This document shows, one piece after another, positions 47,636-59,943 of a stretch of 64,000 bases of DNA. Origin of the DNA: Gordius sp. MW1 (Eukaryota > Nematomorpha > Gordioida > Gordea > Gordiidae); the NCBI GenBank assembly GCA_964036665.1, contig OZ038533.1:6656413-6720412 (forward strand), read 5' to 3'. Position 1 is the stretch's first letter. Each line of letters begins with the position of its first letter. The translations under genes were made by a program, and so were the position numbers. The notes below the pieces were generated by a model that was given only the letters and a program-made list of their open reading frames with translations, was not told the DNA's origin and did no database searches.

Positions 47636-49447
47636 ATGCCTCATCCAAAATCTCAATCAGACTCGAAAGAAAAAGGCGGTGCCTCTATCAAAGTAACTAT
47701 ATTAATTACAACTCATCATTATATTAATGTTTTACTTGTGTGGCTGAGGGTGTTATCCCTATTTCTATATATACTCCATTTATATATCCAATTATAGTTT
47801 AATTTGCCATACGATTTATCATTACCAAACCTGTACCCCCTTTAAAATATGCTAAACTGCCCAAAGAAAGTAATTTATTTAGTCTTATTAACAATTTTGC
47901 CTTAATAAGATTTTTGATTACTTTAGAAGTAATACGGGGTTTTCTGCATCCAATGCGTTTTTCCATACAATTTACAATTCTATAACCCTTGCCTTTTAGG
48001 TTGACCTAAAGGCGCCTTTGATAGTAGGCTATGTGCCCAGTTGGTCGGTTTGGAGGCCCGAGCCCTACAAATATGGAATAGAAGATGTGAGAGGAGATCT
48101 GATTACCCACGTTCTTTACGCATTTATAAACGTTGAGCCCGATGGAACGCTGGTGCATCCCGATACGACGGGTGGTGATTACGTCAAGCTACAAGAACTA
48201 AAAATTAAGTATCCGAACCTTAAAGTTGTGCCTAGCGTAGGAGGTGCCACTTACACCTATCAAATTCAGCAAATGGTAAAGAGCGATCAATCCATGCAAA
48301 ATTTTGCCAATAATTGCCGTACCTTCGTCGATCAGTAAGCCTTATCTATTGTATTTTGTGAAAAAACTGATTCAATCTGATTCTTGACCAAACCGCAAAC
48401 TTTCTTGTGTAAACTTTATGCTTAAAAAGGTATGGCTTTGACGGTATCGACATTGACTGGGAATACTTTACGGTTGAAGAAAAGAGTAAATACACTCGCC
48501 TTATCGAGCTAACCAGGGCAGCAATGGGATCCGATTTGTGGCTTATGTCAGCTGTGCCGGCCGGAAAGCAAAACTTTGTTGGATTCGATCCTGTGGCCAT
48601 GAATACTTACTTAGATGCTGTGTCTGTTATGACCTATGATTTTCACGGAGCCGGGTGGGAAACCTCGACAGGCCATAACGCACCGCTAACGGGCCCTGGC
48701 GATTATACTACAACGGCCGCTATGACATTATGGGCCGAATACGGAGTTCAGCCGGAAAAAATGGTGGTTGGTTTGCCTTTTTATGGGCGAACTTGGACCT
48801 TAGCTGATCCCAACAATCATGGAGTAGGTGCGCCTAGTTCGGGCCCAGGCTTACCAGGACCCTTAGGAACTCCCGAATACTTGGGTTGGAACGAGTATAA
48901 TAATATGACAGGATGGACTGAGGCATGGGATTCGAGTGCACAAGTTCCCTATGCTTGGAAGGATAATCAATGGCTCAGCTTTGACAACCAACAAAGCCTG
49001 GCTCTTAAGGTAGTATAATTAATATATCTTTCGCAAAATATTAATCGCTTGACCCAGTTGCGCATCATATTAGCTTTTGTTTAATTTTTAAAATATATTT
49101 TTGAAACGGTACGATTTAGATGCGTTTTTTTGGTAAATTATCAAATTTTTATGGCATCTGCCAACATGTTAAAATATGCTTTCTTTTCAGATTATACAAA
49201 TTTCACTTTAATACAGATCGACTTTGCTTCGACTAATGGTAACATAGGGGTTATGATATGGGATTTGGCTTTTGATTCCCAAATTACTTTGCTACCTGAT
49301 GTATATGAAAGCGTAATGAATGCCTGGGGCACTCCAGCAAAATTACATGCCAAATCTTCCGATACGACGACCAAAAAAAGTCCCACTAGCAAGGCAACAA
49401 CGACTAGCCCAACAGGGAAAGCAGAGACTAAAGTGTCCCCCAAATGA
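47636..49447 (+). CDS. GH18 chitinase, four exons, no visible signal peptide
   Basis: Hydrolyses chitin beta-1,4 links by substrate-assisted catalysis. Exons 47636-47692, 48000-48334, 48430-49009, 49217-49447 (phases 0, 2, 0) encode 400 residues. Family hallmarks: IVGYVPSWSVW (strand 1), SVGGATY, catalytic FDGIDIDWEY (DxxDxDxE complete), MTYDFHG and GHNAPL, GLPFYGRTW, and MIWDLAFDS (last strand). The tail is Thr/Lys/Ser-rich with no chitin-binding module. Exon 1 begins ATG CCT CAT and encodes a hydrophilic Ser/Lys-rich peptide, MPHPKSQSDSKEKGG, not a signal peptide. Either the enzyme is intracellular or a secretory first exon lies elsewhere. Exon 1 is the least certain; the other three are firm. 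An AATAAA begins just beyond the stop. Confidence 0.92.
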
Positions 49448-49905
49448 ATAAAAATACAATTTTTGAATCATTTAAATTGAATAAAAAAAATTACAACGAA
49501 AACTTAATGTTTACTTAACCCAATGATCGTCTAATAAAATAATATAAAAAAGTGATTCCAAATTTTTGCATCATTAAAATTGAATGAAACAGATTTACAA
49601 CGAAAACTTGATGTTTATTTAACCCAATGATCGTCTAATAAAATAATATAAAAAAGTGATTTGTGTCAAAACCAAATTTTTGAATCATTAAAATTGAATA
49701 AAACAAATTTACAACAAAAACTTAATGTTTATTTAACCCAATGATTGCCAAATAAAATAATATTAAATAAAAAGTGATTTGTGCCAATAAAAACACAAAT
49801 TTTGAATCATTCAAATTGAATAGTACAAATTTACAACAAAAACTTAATGTTTATTTAACCCGATGATCGTCTAATAAAATAATACAAAATAAAGTGATTT
49901 GTGTC
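49448..49905. repeat. Tandem array filling the gap between two convergent stop codons
   Basis: Four units of 104-122 bp. AACTTAATG recurs at 49501, 49605 (as AACTTGATG), 49719 and 49841, each with TTGAATCATTNAAATTGAAT, AACCCAATGATCG and AATAAAATAATA. The array runs from the chitinase stop to within a base or two of the ARMH3 stop. Each unit contains AATAAA on the plus strand and TTTATT (AATAAA on the minus strand), so it can serve as the polyadenylation region for both genes. Confidence 0.85.
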
Positions 49906-52900
49906 CTATGAGGAGAGTTCTTTCAAAATTTGTAGGTAATCAACTTCGAAGGGTGCAGAAAATTCTTCTCTTATTTCGCGAACTATGTGATTGGTCTAAA
50001 ATAGAAATTATTATAAATTGTAAATTAGTCACTTTACCATATTTTCCAAAAAAACTTTTTCGCTTTTTTCCGAATACTTAACGTATACGTCCAAATTTTG
50101 GTGCAATTTTAAGGTCAAACTGTCATAGTTTGACCGGACTATATCCAAAACCTATAAAAAGCATGATAAATTTTTTACGAAAGGAGCTTATAAAAGTAAC
50201 ATTTTCGCGGGTGAATGATTGAATGTTGCTTTTGTCCGATATATACTTTATTTTTGATCGGAAGTGGATAATGATGGCCCTAAAATTAAAAAATAATTAC
50301 AAATTTATTTATTCCTTACGCGATATTGACCAGCGAATTCGATAATTTAAGGGCAGCTTCTTTTTGATCGTTGCAAGGGCTAGTCGCTAACCGAGCCACT
50401 GCAAAAAAATACAAACAACTTGAAAGTTTTACACAATAGTAAAATTTAATTTCTAATTTGAGGCAATATCCATCCTGAATGTAAAACAGTCAAGTGATAA
50501 CTTCCCGTACACCGTAAAGCAAGATCATTGTTATAGTTTAAGATCTTCTACAAACTCTTAGAATAAGATCGTTTTTTATAGTGTTGGCGTCAAATCTATG
50601 AAAAAACTGATTACAATCTATTTCTTATAAATTTATAAGATACGACATTAAATTTGAATTTATTTGAACATAGTCTAAGATCAAATGTTTGCTTACGTGT
50701 GCATTGTAGGTTATCGAAGACTTCGTGCATGCGCACCAATTCGTAATACAATTCGTCGTAGACCTGGGGACTCGGTAAAAAATTGTCCCCGAACGTGATA
50801 AACAGATTAAAGATGGTTATTATCTAAAACAAATATAAAAATTGATGTAAATAGCAGGCATAAATATCCGATAAGAGAAAAGCCAATTCAATAAGTCATT
50901 AAACAATAGAAAATGTGCAGTTGTTACATCATAACTGGGTGTGCAATTTTAATATAAATATTTCAAAAATACTATGTGTTTATTATAGCGATATGAAACA
51001 TAGATTGATGATAACTTGAGATGCCAGGGCAAAAAAGGATGCATTGATAGGCGTGTTCGAAACGAAGCTTTCTTTCACGTGGTGCAATTCGTTGGAAACC
51101 AGAAATTTTAAGGTTGAAATTAGGGCTAAACACATGAAAATAACATCATAAATTATTATTATTTGCAGCGAGAAATATGGAAACATAACTTTAAATTCAT
51201 TAGGTATCGATGAGTAATACCTGACCAAAGCTGTGCCCATGAATAGGTTACGCGCGTCTTAGTCTTTTTCTGGTAGCAAAGAACCCTGTGAATTATACCC
51301 AAACACAACCTGCAAGGGGGTTATAGTGAAAAGATTTTAAAAAATAGGTCGTGAAAGGATTAAAGGAAAATATCACGCGACGATATTAACATTGAAAAAA
51401 GGCAAATAACAGAGGTCTACAAATATTGACCTTGTAATTTCATCCCGTGACATGACATTTAATTCGTGTAGAGAGAGAGCTTTACACTGATCACTAACAT
51501 ACTTTCAATTTTTTCCCAAACCTCCAGATTTTTAGATAAATAAGGTTACAGGTAGTAAAAATGCCTTTTTTAACGTTTTTTGATGCAATATTTCTAAATC
51601 CATTTATAATTTTTTAATAAATTATAAAATTATATAGCCCATAGATTAATCTAAAGTGCTATAATTTTTTTATCGTTTCACCTCTATATTTTATTAAATC
51701 CGCGTTGACGCAAACCCCTTCCCCTTATCAAAAAATTCCTCGCACTATGTATGGAAAAATGGAGTACATATTAGATTACATAGTGCCAGTGGTTTACAAA
51801 CAGAAGTATGTAATCCATGTACTCCGTTTTCCCTCAACATATTAAACCCGTGTTATTTAAGAAAAAACGTTTCTAGCAATTTATAATGATATATTTATCG
51901 GTATACTGGTATAATTCGCCAGGGAAATTCTTCATCAAATGGCACATAAGGAATTCGGATAGCAGATCTATATGAACGGAAAATAAGTTTATTATTATAA
52001 AATAGCTATAAATATAGCCCGATATAATTTAATAGATTGTACACTCATTGGAGAAGGCTCAAAATAATTTTGTTGATCGTTTGCTGATACATACCTAGCA
52101 AAGAACATATTAGAGGCTTTGTTCCTTGACCCAAGCCTTTGATAGATACTCTACGATGACGCAACGTCTAAATAACATCAAAAATTATTAACTTTAAATC
52201 ACATCACACCCAAATCAAAGTGAAGTGATGGTTTCTACACTCTTAAAAATGTCCCTTATTTTTGAATTTAACAAAGAAATACAAATGTGTATGGGCTGCC
52301 TGACAAATAATATTTTCGAATTGACATATATAACATTGCTATAGTCTCTAAACAAATATGTTCATAAGAATATTATTTTTTATAAATGATATCCAGAGAT
52401 TCACAAACTAAGACATAAGTACTAAGAGTCCAGTCAAGGAAAAAAGACTACCTTCATACCTAAAAATTATTAAAAATCGGCAGGCATCAACTAAACTTTA
52501 TAAATGAAATAGATATGCCGACTTAGCAAATTCGCTCTTTTTAAGTGAAAAACCTTTGGTCAGCGTAGTATTTATAGCATATTGCCACAAACCTATATAA
52601 GATTCAAAATTTATAAATGATGATGGGGGTTTCTACAAGGGTGACTTAAAATCTAATCCAACCCAAACAAAGTTTTGGCGCGTCGCGTTGAAGGCAAACC
52701 TTATAAAAAATCTAAATTCAAAAGGAAATACAATCTATAAAAACAGATACCATCGTCCATGCTTGTTTTTTACTCGTTTTTAAATGCAAACATCAATTAA
52801 TTTTTGAGTATTTAATTAATAAATTTACCAACTTGATTAAGAAAATTAAAACAAACACTCTTTTGCGAATTAGTGTACCTGCTTGTGAATGTTAACTACG

Positions 52901-55900
52901 AAACTCAGGTTTAAATCGTGTAGCACGGAATTAGCGTAGGGATCTTCGGATAAACAGGTTAGGATTAGAAAGCATAACTTGCTTTGATCTTTCATTACTG
53001 GATCTAAGTATGCATTTCAAAATTTAAATTCGTTCAATATTCTTAACGAACAACAAGGCAAATTAAATCAGACGATGCAATGAGTCGAGTTTATAAAGTC
53101 TGTGCGAGTGAAAATTTAAACCATGGGCGTAATCGATCGGGGGGGGGGGGGCAGGGAGGGGCGACTACCCCCTTTAAATCCATAAATTTGTTATAATTTA
53201 TTTAAACTTTGGCTAAAATTTTTAAAAATAACCATTTTACCCTTCCTTAAATCATTTTTGCCCCCCTCTAATCCCAATGCTGGCTACGCTCATGTCTTAA
53301 ACAGAAACCCTTATGAACAATTTATGTTAACCTATAAGCACAACCATTTTAAAAGGTTAAAGCTCTCCATTGGACCCATATTACAAAATAATGCAATTTA
53401 CACATTTCTATTCTGGAGTTGAACGGGGCCCTAAGATTAAAGTAAGCGACTGAAATGCATCAAACCTTTGATATTGAGAAAGGTAATCGAGGTGTATTCC
53501 AGGAAGATGGTTAACAAATTGCACGGGTGTATGTCGTAGTCGTCAACATTTTGCCCATTCTCAAATTCATCCGGCTCCTCGTGAGCTTTTTCATCTATGC
53601 TGTTGAAATCTTGCATTTTGCCTAGGCCAGTTTTGGCGATATCTATTAAAATCCACGCATGATTAAAATGATGACAAGATCTATCTCAAGTTTGTGAAGT
53701 TTTATAAATATATTTCTCAACAAGATACCTCTTTAATTTTCAATTCATGATAAAAATCTAATAAATAGCGTGATCATGAGTGATAATTCTTTTATATACG
53801 ATTTTTGGACAACATAATTATACGTATTTTCTACACTTTATTTCGGGGGTTATAAAGAAATCACGGTCATGTCATTTACATTTTAAAAAGAGTGGATATA
53901 AAAAGGTAAAAAAGGAAACAATTTTAAGAGTTAAAGTGTTTACAACAAATCCATAAATTCCTTAGAAAGATGTGCAATTTTTTTTAGTGATTAATATAAA
54001 TTCTTGGGTGTTAATACAAAAATACTATATTATTATTATTAATATTACATAATAAATTTTTCAATAATTTGTTTAGTGCAATAAACAATTTAAATTATCC
54101 TTCCATTTAAGTATAGATATTTCATCACGTAACTCGTTAGCGTTATTGCTAAGCTTTAAAAAATATTAAACAAAACGATATCGAATAAAGATATTTTTAG
54201 GAAAGCAACAATTATTACTGAAAATGAAGCGAACATTTATGAAATATTTTGCGCAATTTCATTACATAGCCATACTAATAGACGAATATATATATATTTA
54301 TTTACCGCGATTTAAAGAATTCCGATCGCCCAACAATTTCGGTTTTATAACGTGAACCTTAATTCGCAAAAATAAAAATTGTAATTCAACTATTCTACGA
54401 AAAAAATAGTGAAAATAAATTAATGGGGATATTATTTGGTTAAAAATTTGGACTAAGTACCCATTAGTGTTGTAGAACTGGCTGGTTTTTTATGGACGAC
54501 CTTTGGCTTTAGTCGACTAAACATAAACAAACCAAAGATTTTTTGGTCTGTTTTTCTTAGTCGCATGATAGTCCAGAGGCGACCAACCAGCTGTTCTTAC
54601 ACTAGTACCCTACCCATGAACGTAACCCCAATTTAAATTAATGAGGGGGGGGGGGGGGGAATGAAGTCTGAGGATGATATATGAAGGGGCAAAATCATGA
54701 CTAAGTTTTTTATTTTAAATTGAAAGATCCAAATTGGTGCCCTATCAACTCGCCGAAAACAATCTCGCCGAAACTCACCAAGGGACATTTTCTGATTGGT
54801 TGTTTAATGTCCCCCAGCTTAAAATCGCCCCCCCCCCCCCATTTAACCAATCACAAATTAGGGGACCTTTTTTAGCTGGGAGACATTAAATTAGGCGAGA
54901 TTGTTTTCGGCGAGTTGACGGGCCACCATCCAAAATAGTGCTTCTATAGTCAATTTGGTGATGAAAAAATGACGAAAGAAGGCGGTTAATTTGTTAGTTC
55001 CTTTTAGTTATACTTTGAGCATTTTATCGCGATGTATGAGTAAAATGAATCTATATCTTAGCTGCATGGTGCAAACATTTTAAGGAAACTGCATTTTTAA
55101 AATGAATAAAAATATGTAGAGCAAAATTTAAACGTAGTTTGAGCGAAATTAGGAGGATTACAAATGCTTTCAAACATCATTTTCTCTCCAAATTCACAGG
55201 TCAAAATTAATTTTATTATCATTAATTTGTTTCTCATCGCTTTTACCGTGTGTGCTTTTTTTAAAAACATGAAGTAAGCGATCGTGATTTAGAAGTAATA
55301 ATTTTTTATCCCTGACAAATATTAATTTTTTGCAATGAAATTCACCTCTTAACCGAAAACTTTTATGAGGGGAATGTAGTTAAAGGAGAAAAAAATAAAA
55401 AAAATTTCGGAAAAATGTAACGATACTCGTCGACTTACGTGTGTTAAGGTTGTGATAAAACTGCGATTGGAATGCACCCCTTCGTAGAATGCCAAAAGTG
55501 CGGCCAAATTTGATCTTAGATTATACCTAATACGGCACAATCACACTTATTATTAAGGGTATTTTGTAAGTCGTGTAATCCATTTTTTAACACTTTTTAG
55601 TCATTAACTTAATCTGAATTTTAGGAATTTCGTTTAAACCATTAATAAATAAATAAATAGCATTTGATTTATTATTTTAAAAGCTCTTTTTAATAAAATT
55701 CATTATCCTGTCTAATTTTAAAGTTTTACCTATACCATTCTCATGGGCGTAGCCATCATTGGAATTTGAGGGGGGGGGATTAAGATTTAAGGAAGGGCAA
55801 AAACAAATATTTGGATTTAGAGGATTGTAGCCGCCCCTCACTGCCCCCACCCCCTTGGCTAAGCCCATGACCATTCTAACACCTAATCGGATTATTATTA

Positions 55901-58028
55901 AGATAGTATATAGTTATTTGGCAGGATAACTAAATGCTTACTTTTATAATTGATGTAAAAATTAAAAAATTAATGTATTAGTTTTATTGTCAAATCCTTT
56001 TTAATAAACTTCGTTGTTTGGCGGTAAGGTTGAATTGATAAAATAAACTTAAAAAAAATTTCCCCCGAAGATGAGCTTCATAAATCGTTTGCCATTTCTC
56101 CCTACTCAATTCATCAATCCAAACTTACCGCTTTTAAACAATAAATGTTAGCAACTTTAAGTTTTGAAACAAAACTTTCACTTTTTTTAATAATTAACAT
56201 CATTAAAACTATTGTTTTACTCAGTCACCTATCGTAACTTTTATTTGCTTTTATCAAACTTTAATATAAAAATGGGGTTAACCTGTGAATGTTAGCTAGA
56301 GTCTCCTCATTAGACCCTGAATTGAAGGTATTCTCTTTTGTGTTTGATACCTATACAAAATATTTATTATTAAAAATCCATATTTAAACTTGGAAAGTAT
56401 TTAAATGAGAAGTTCAGTCCCGGCACGACCTGCGGATTAAGTGAGGTATGCAACACAATTAAAAAATTATTTGATAAGACCATCCAAAACATACACTAGA
56501 GACTATAAAATGGATTTATTGTCAAATATACATTTATGTAATAGTTTAAGTTTATTTGAATTACAGAAGAAAATTTCATGGGCGTAGTCAGCCATGAGAT
56601 TAGGTGGGGGGGGGAAAAATGATTTAGGAAGGGGTAAAATAATAATTCTTTGAAATTTTATTTGGATTAAGAGGGGGGCAGCCACCCCTCCCTGCCCCCC
56701 CCCCCTCAGCTACGCCCAAGGAAAATTTAAATTAAAAGTTAATATGGCAGACTAGAAGGTTAGGTTTAACACACGCTTAAACTATGGGCAAAGCACAACT
56801 CTATTTAAAATTAAAGTAAGATATTATATCATTTACTATATGCAATGATGAAAGAATGCCCTGTAAAAGTGATGAGTTGTTTCCTGATTTGTCATTAATT
56901 GTTTTTAAATCACCATAATATTCCCTGATAAATATGATTTGCCATTAATATGTAGAATAATCACAATTACTTATTATATAATGAAAGAGTTGTAGCAATT
57001 GCCGAGCCATAAACCTATTTAATAAAAAATTGTAAGGGTATCAAATACAATTTTCAATAAATAATTTACATTAAGGCTGGACAGTTCATCAATAATTGAC
57101 AACTTAATTATGTATGGGTTTGGTTTCTACATATTTGGTTTAAAATGTTAAATTTAAATTATACTTTACTTCATGCTTCCTATAGTTGTACAATATCACA
57201 AGGATTAAGATAACATATTCAGAACAATAAATTTGAGTTTCAGATGATGTCAAAATCTGTAATTTAAATATAAAATCATTATTAACTAACTCTAAACAGT
57301 GATTCAAATAGATTTTGTGATATGTAAATTTCTGCCAGCGGATTCTTATTAACATCTTGAATAAGCTATAAAATAAAATATATAATAAATAATTTTAAGA
57401 GTAATAACTGATAAAGTCAACAATATAAGTTTAAGGCTTAATTCTTTAATCTGATGGATGCAATTATGTTGTAACAATGTCTCAAGGTGCAAAATTAGGA
57501 GCTAAAAAACCTATTATAAACATGTTTAATTGTACCTGAAAATTATTTGGGCTATAAGTGGAGTTAAGTAATACTGCACTAATATCAATTGATTTATAGC
57601 CACTTGATGGATCAAATGTTTTAAATAATGCTGACAAAGTCTAATAATTTTTATTTAAATAATTATGTTAATTACAAGTAATGAATTGATAATTTTTATC
57701 TGATTGTCTTGGTCTAATGCAGCTAGACAATAATCAAAAATTTTCAAAAGGTTATCCTTAAAAATATAGCATTATGGGTCATAAGAATACCACGAGTTTG
57801 CTGGAATTAGCATCATTTGTGGCCTTACCACATTCTTCAAAAGCTCTCGTGTTCGCTCTTATAAGGAAAATCTCATCTCCAAAATTAGCAAAGTTTTCCT
57901 CAAAATCTTTGCCCTATAAGCTTTGTATCATTTGCTTACAAAGTTTATACCTGAAAAAAGTTTTCATAAAATGAAACCACTCTTTCCTTTGGTTTGCCCA
58001 TATGACATCGACCATGTGATAATGGCAT
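49906..58028 (-). CDS. ARMH3: ARMH3 (C10orf76) armadillo-like protein, complete, 24 exons
   Basis: ARMH3 is a cytosolic/Golgi alpha-helical protein that works with PI4KB and GBF1 to maintain Golgi PI4P and Arf1 activity. Exons, 5' to 3': 57951-58028 (ATG 58028 or 58001), 57791-57913, 57676-57756, 57536-57640, 57409-57501, 57291-57365, 57170-57256, 57070-57126, 56971-57014, 56837-56924, 56283-56350, 55439-55526, 54306-54357, 53466-53642, 52879-53003, 52095-52167, 51907-51967, 51221-51309, 51016-51125, 50697-50823, 50320-50398, 50201-50279, 50038-50151, 49906-49995. From 58001 this is 711 residues (human about 690). Marker blocks: [100 protein letters not shown]. All phases agree. Confidence 0.93.
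53122..53294. mobile_element. G-rich MITE, family A, copy 6
   Basis: CATGGGCGTAATCGATCGGG left, GGCTACGCTCATG right. In the ARMH3 intron between exons 53466-53642 and 52879-53003. Confidence 0.75.
54466..54607. mobile_element. MITE family B copy
   Basis: ATTAGTGTTGTAGAACTGGCTGG left and CCAGCTGTTCTTACACTAGTA right, with GTCGACTAAACATAAAC inside. In an ARMH3 intron. Confidence 0.65.
54736..54927. mobile_element. Long relative of the 84 bp palindrome
   Basis: Ends GGTGCCCTATCAACTCGCCG and CGGCGAGTTGACGGGCCACC are inverted, with AACAATCTCGCCGAA / GGCGAGATTGTT inside. The centre is itself a second fold-back (GGGACATTTTCTGATTGGTT against AACCAATCACAAATTAGGGG) around a C-run. Flanks ATCCAAAT and ATCCAAAA resemble an 8 bp target duplication. 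In an ARMH3 intron. Confidence 0.75.
55742..55869. mobile_element. G-rich MITE, family A, copy 7
   Basis: CATGGGCGTAGCCATCATTGG left, TTGGCTAAGCCCATG right. In the ARMH3 intron between exons 56283-56350 and 55439-55526. Confidence 0.75.
56577..56719. mobile_element. G-rich MITE, family A, copy 8
   Basis: CATGGGCGTAGTCAGCCATG left, CAGCTACGCCCAAG right. In the ARMH3 intron 56351-56836. Confidence 0.75.
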
Positions 58029-59340
58029 TTGAGTACCGCCTATGCCAGCTTATTTTTGAATTCCCTTGAAAAAGAACTACTGTGTAAGTCAAAGAGCTAT
58101 CTTTAAAAAATTAAATCTTGTACATTTCTAATCTACATGTAAATATTTCAGTATTATTGACAGCCAAAGTAATGAGAGAATAAGCCAAATATGATTTATA
58201 TATATTTATTCATAGGCGTACAGGAGGGGGTAGAAAAACGGAAAGTTTACCCCTTGACAAAACTTATTATTTTTTTATTAAAAAATAACATAATTTTAGA
58301 TTGAAAGTTTTTATTCTATAGCTGAGTAACTGACTCAAAATGAAAAAATAAATACCGATATATTTTAACAGACTTATAACCTATTAGTTTAGTAAATAAA
58401 TTAATTTTTTACGGTTTATAGTACTACTTAGATCCGCATTGAGTTATAGAATAAAAATTACAGAATTTTAGTTTCAATAATCGAAGCTTCTAACTATTTT
58501 AACTCTGGTATCAAGATTTTTTTTATTTGCGCTGGTATATATTTCAATAGCATTAAAATGTTATTTATAATTTTTTTTTGCAGATCGGAGGAATATTTTG
58601 AACACCTCGGAAAAGGTTCTCTACTACAATTTGAAGATATTCTGAGAATTTTTAAACATTTTTGTTAAAGATCCCATCCAATTTCAAGGTTCCCTATAGT
58701 GGGGGCTTTTTGGTAGTATCTATCGCCGGTTGATCTTTTCCATAGCATTTTGTATAAAAGATATCTATTGTATATGGAAATATATATTTTTGTGCACAAT
58801 GATTCATTGCAAATATTTACTATAACGTAGTCCATTTTCCTAGACATAGTAGGATGAATTAAGGGGAGGGGTTGTAGCGACATAAACATTGAAAATGTAG
58901 CAAGTCGACGAAACACATATGTTTTTATCTTCCTCCAATTTCATCGGTTCATATTACTAACATTTCGAATCATTTTTACATCGGTTCATATTATTAACAT
59001 TTCGAATCATTTTTATTTTGGGTTATAAATAAAGCTAAAGTAGAGAACATATTTCTCTACAGGGTTCAGGTTAACACTGATAAATTTAAATATGAAAGTG
59101 AAACAAAAAATTATCTTATAGTCACTTGGATTAATTAATGGTTTATAGGATAATATAACTATTAATAAAAAAAGGAGTGGGAATTTAGCTTCTAATCACT
59201 AAAAGGCTATTTTTTTACCCTTTACCCTCATTAAGAATTAAACAAAAACTATTATTGCTCAACATAATATTAATAATTGACAATATAGGGGATACTAAAT
59301 TTAAGATATGCGCTATCCGTTGCATGCTTATTTATTAATT
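58029..59340. other. Upstream of ARMH3; possible weak plus-strand exons
   Basis: Presumed ARMH3 promoter side. A T-rich tract ending TTGCAG at about 58583 precedes a plus-strand frame SEEYFEHLGKGSLLQFEDIL ending at TAA near 58668, and a strong GTGTAAGTC donor lies at about 58081-58088. These could be exons of a divergent gene, but no family is recognised. A 36-37 bp direct duplication (CGGTTCATATTANTAACATTTCGAATCATTTTTA) is at about 58945-59013. Confidence 0.35.
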
Positions 59341-59370
59341 ACTAGCTGTGCCCGGCCAAGCGTTGCTTTG

Positions 59371-59943
59371 GCTCAGTCCTTAAGTGGTTAATTAAGTATA
59401 AGCTATTAATAAGACTTATCTAAAATGGGGTCATATATGAAATAATTTATAATGTGAAAGGTCCGAATGATTTTATGAACCCACTATTTTTAGTATATAT
59501 TCATATAATAAGACAAACCAAATGCAAATTCTGTATTAGTCATCAAATCCGACTAAAATTAATTGTTTTTGAAAAAATTGCTTATTAATGCTGTTACTTA
59601 TTATACAATAATTTTATTTTTCTAGTTAGCTGATTTATTTGAAATACAATTTTCTTTTTGGCTCAGTCCTTAAGTGGTTAATTAAGTATAAGCTATTAAT
59701 AAGACTTATCCAAAATGGGGTCATATATGAAATAATTTATAATGTGCAAGGTCCGAATGATTTTATAAACCCATTATTTTTAGTATATATTTATATAATA
59801 AGACAAACCAAATGCAAATTCTGTTTTAGTCATCAAATCCGACTAAAATTAAATGTTTTTGAAAAAATTGCTTATTAATGCTGTTACTTATTATACAATA
59901 GTACCATTATTTTATTTTTCTAGTTAGCTGATTATTTGAAATA
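59371..59943. repeat. 290 bp tandem duplication in element B
   Basis: GCTCAGTCCTTAAGTGGTTA at 59371 recurs at 59661, and similarity runs the full 290 bp with few differences. The open frame in the second unit has no support as a gene. Confidence 0.85.

Noticed and set aside
49191..49216. Upstream acceptor TTTTCAG at 49190 for the last chitinase exon
   Set aside because: It puts a stop in frame. The ACAG acceptor at 49216 keeps phase and gives the expected last-strand sequence.
57140..57355. Single 71-codon minus-strand protein
   Set aside because: It reads through a 34 nt intron in the wrong frame. The phase-correct reading joins exons 57291-57365 and 57170-57256 of ARMH3.
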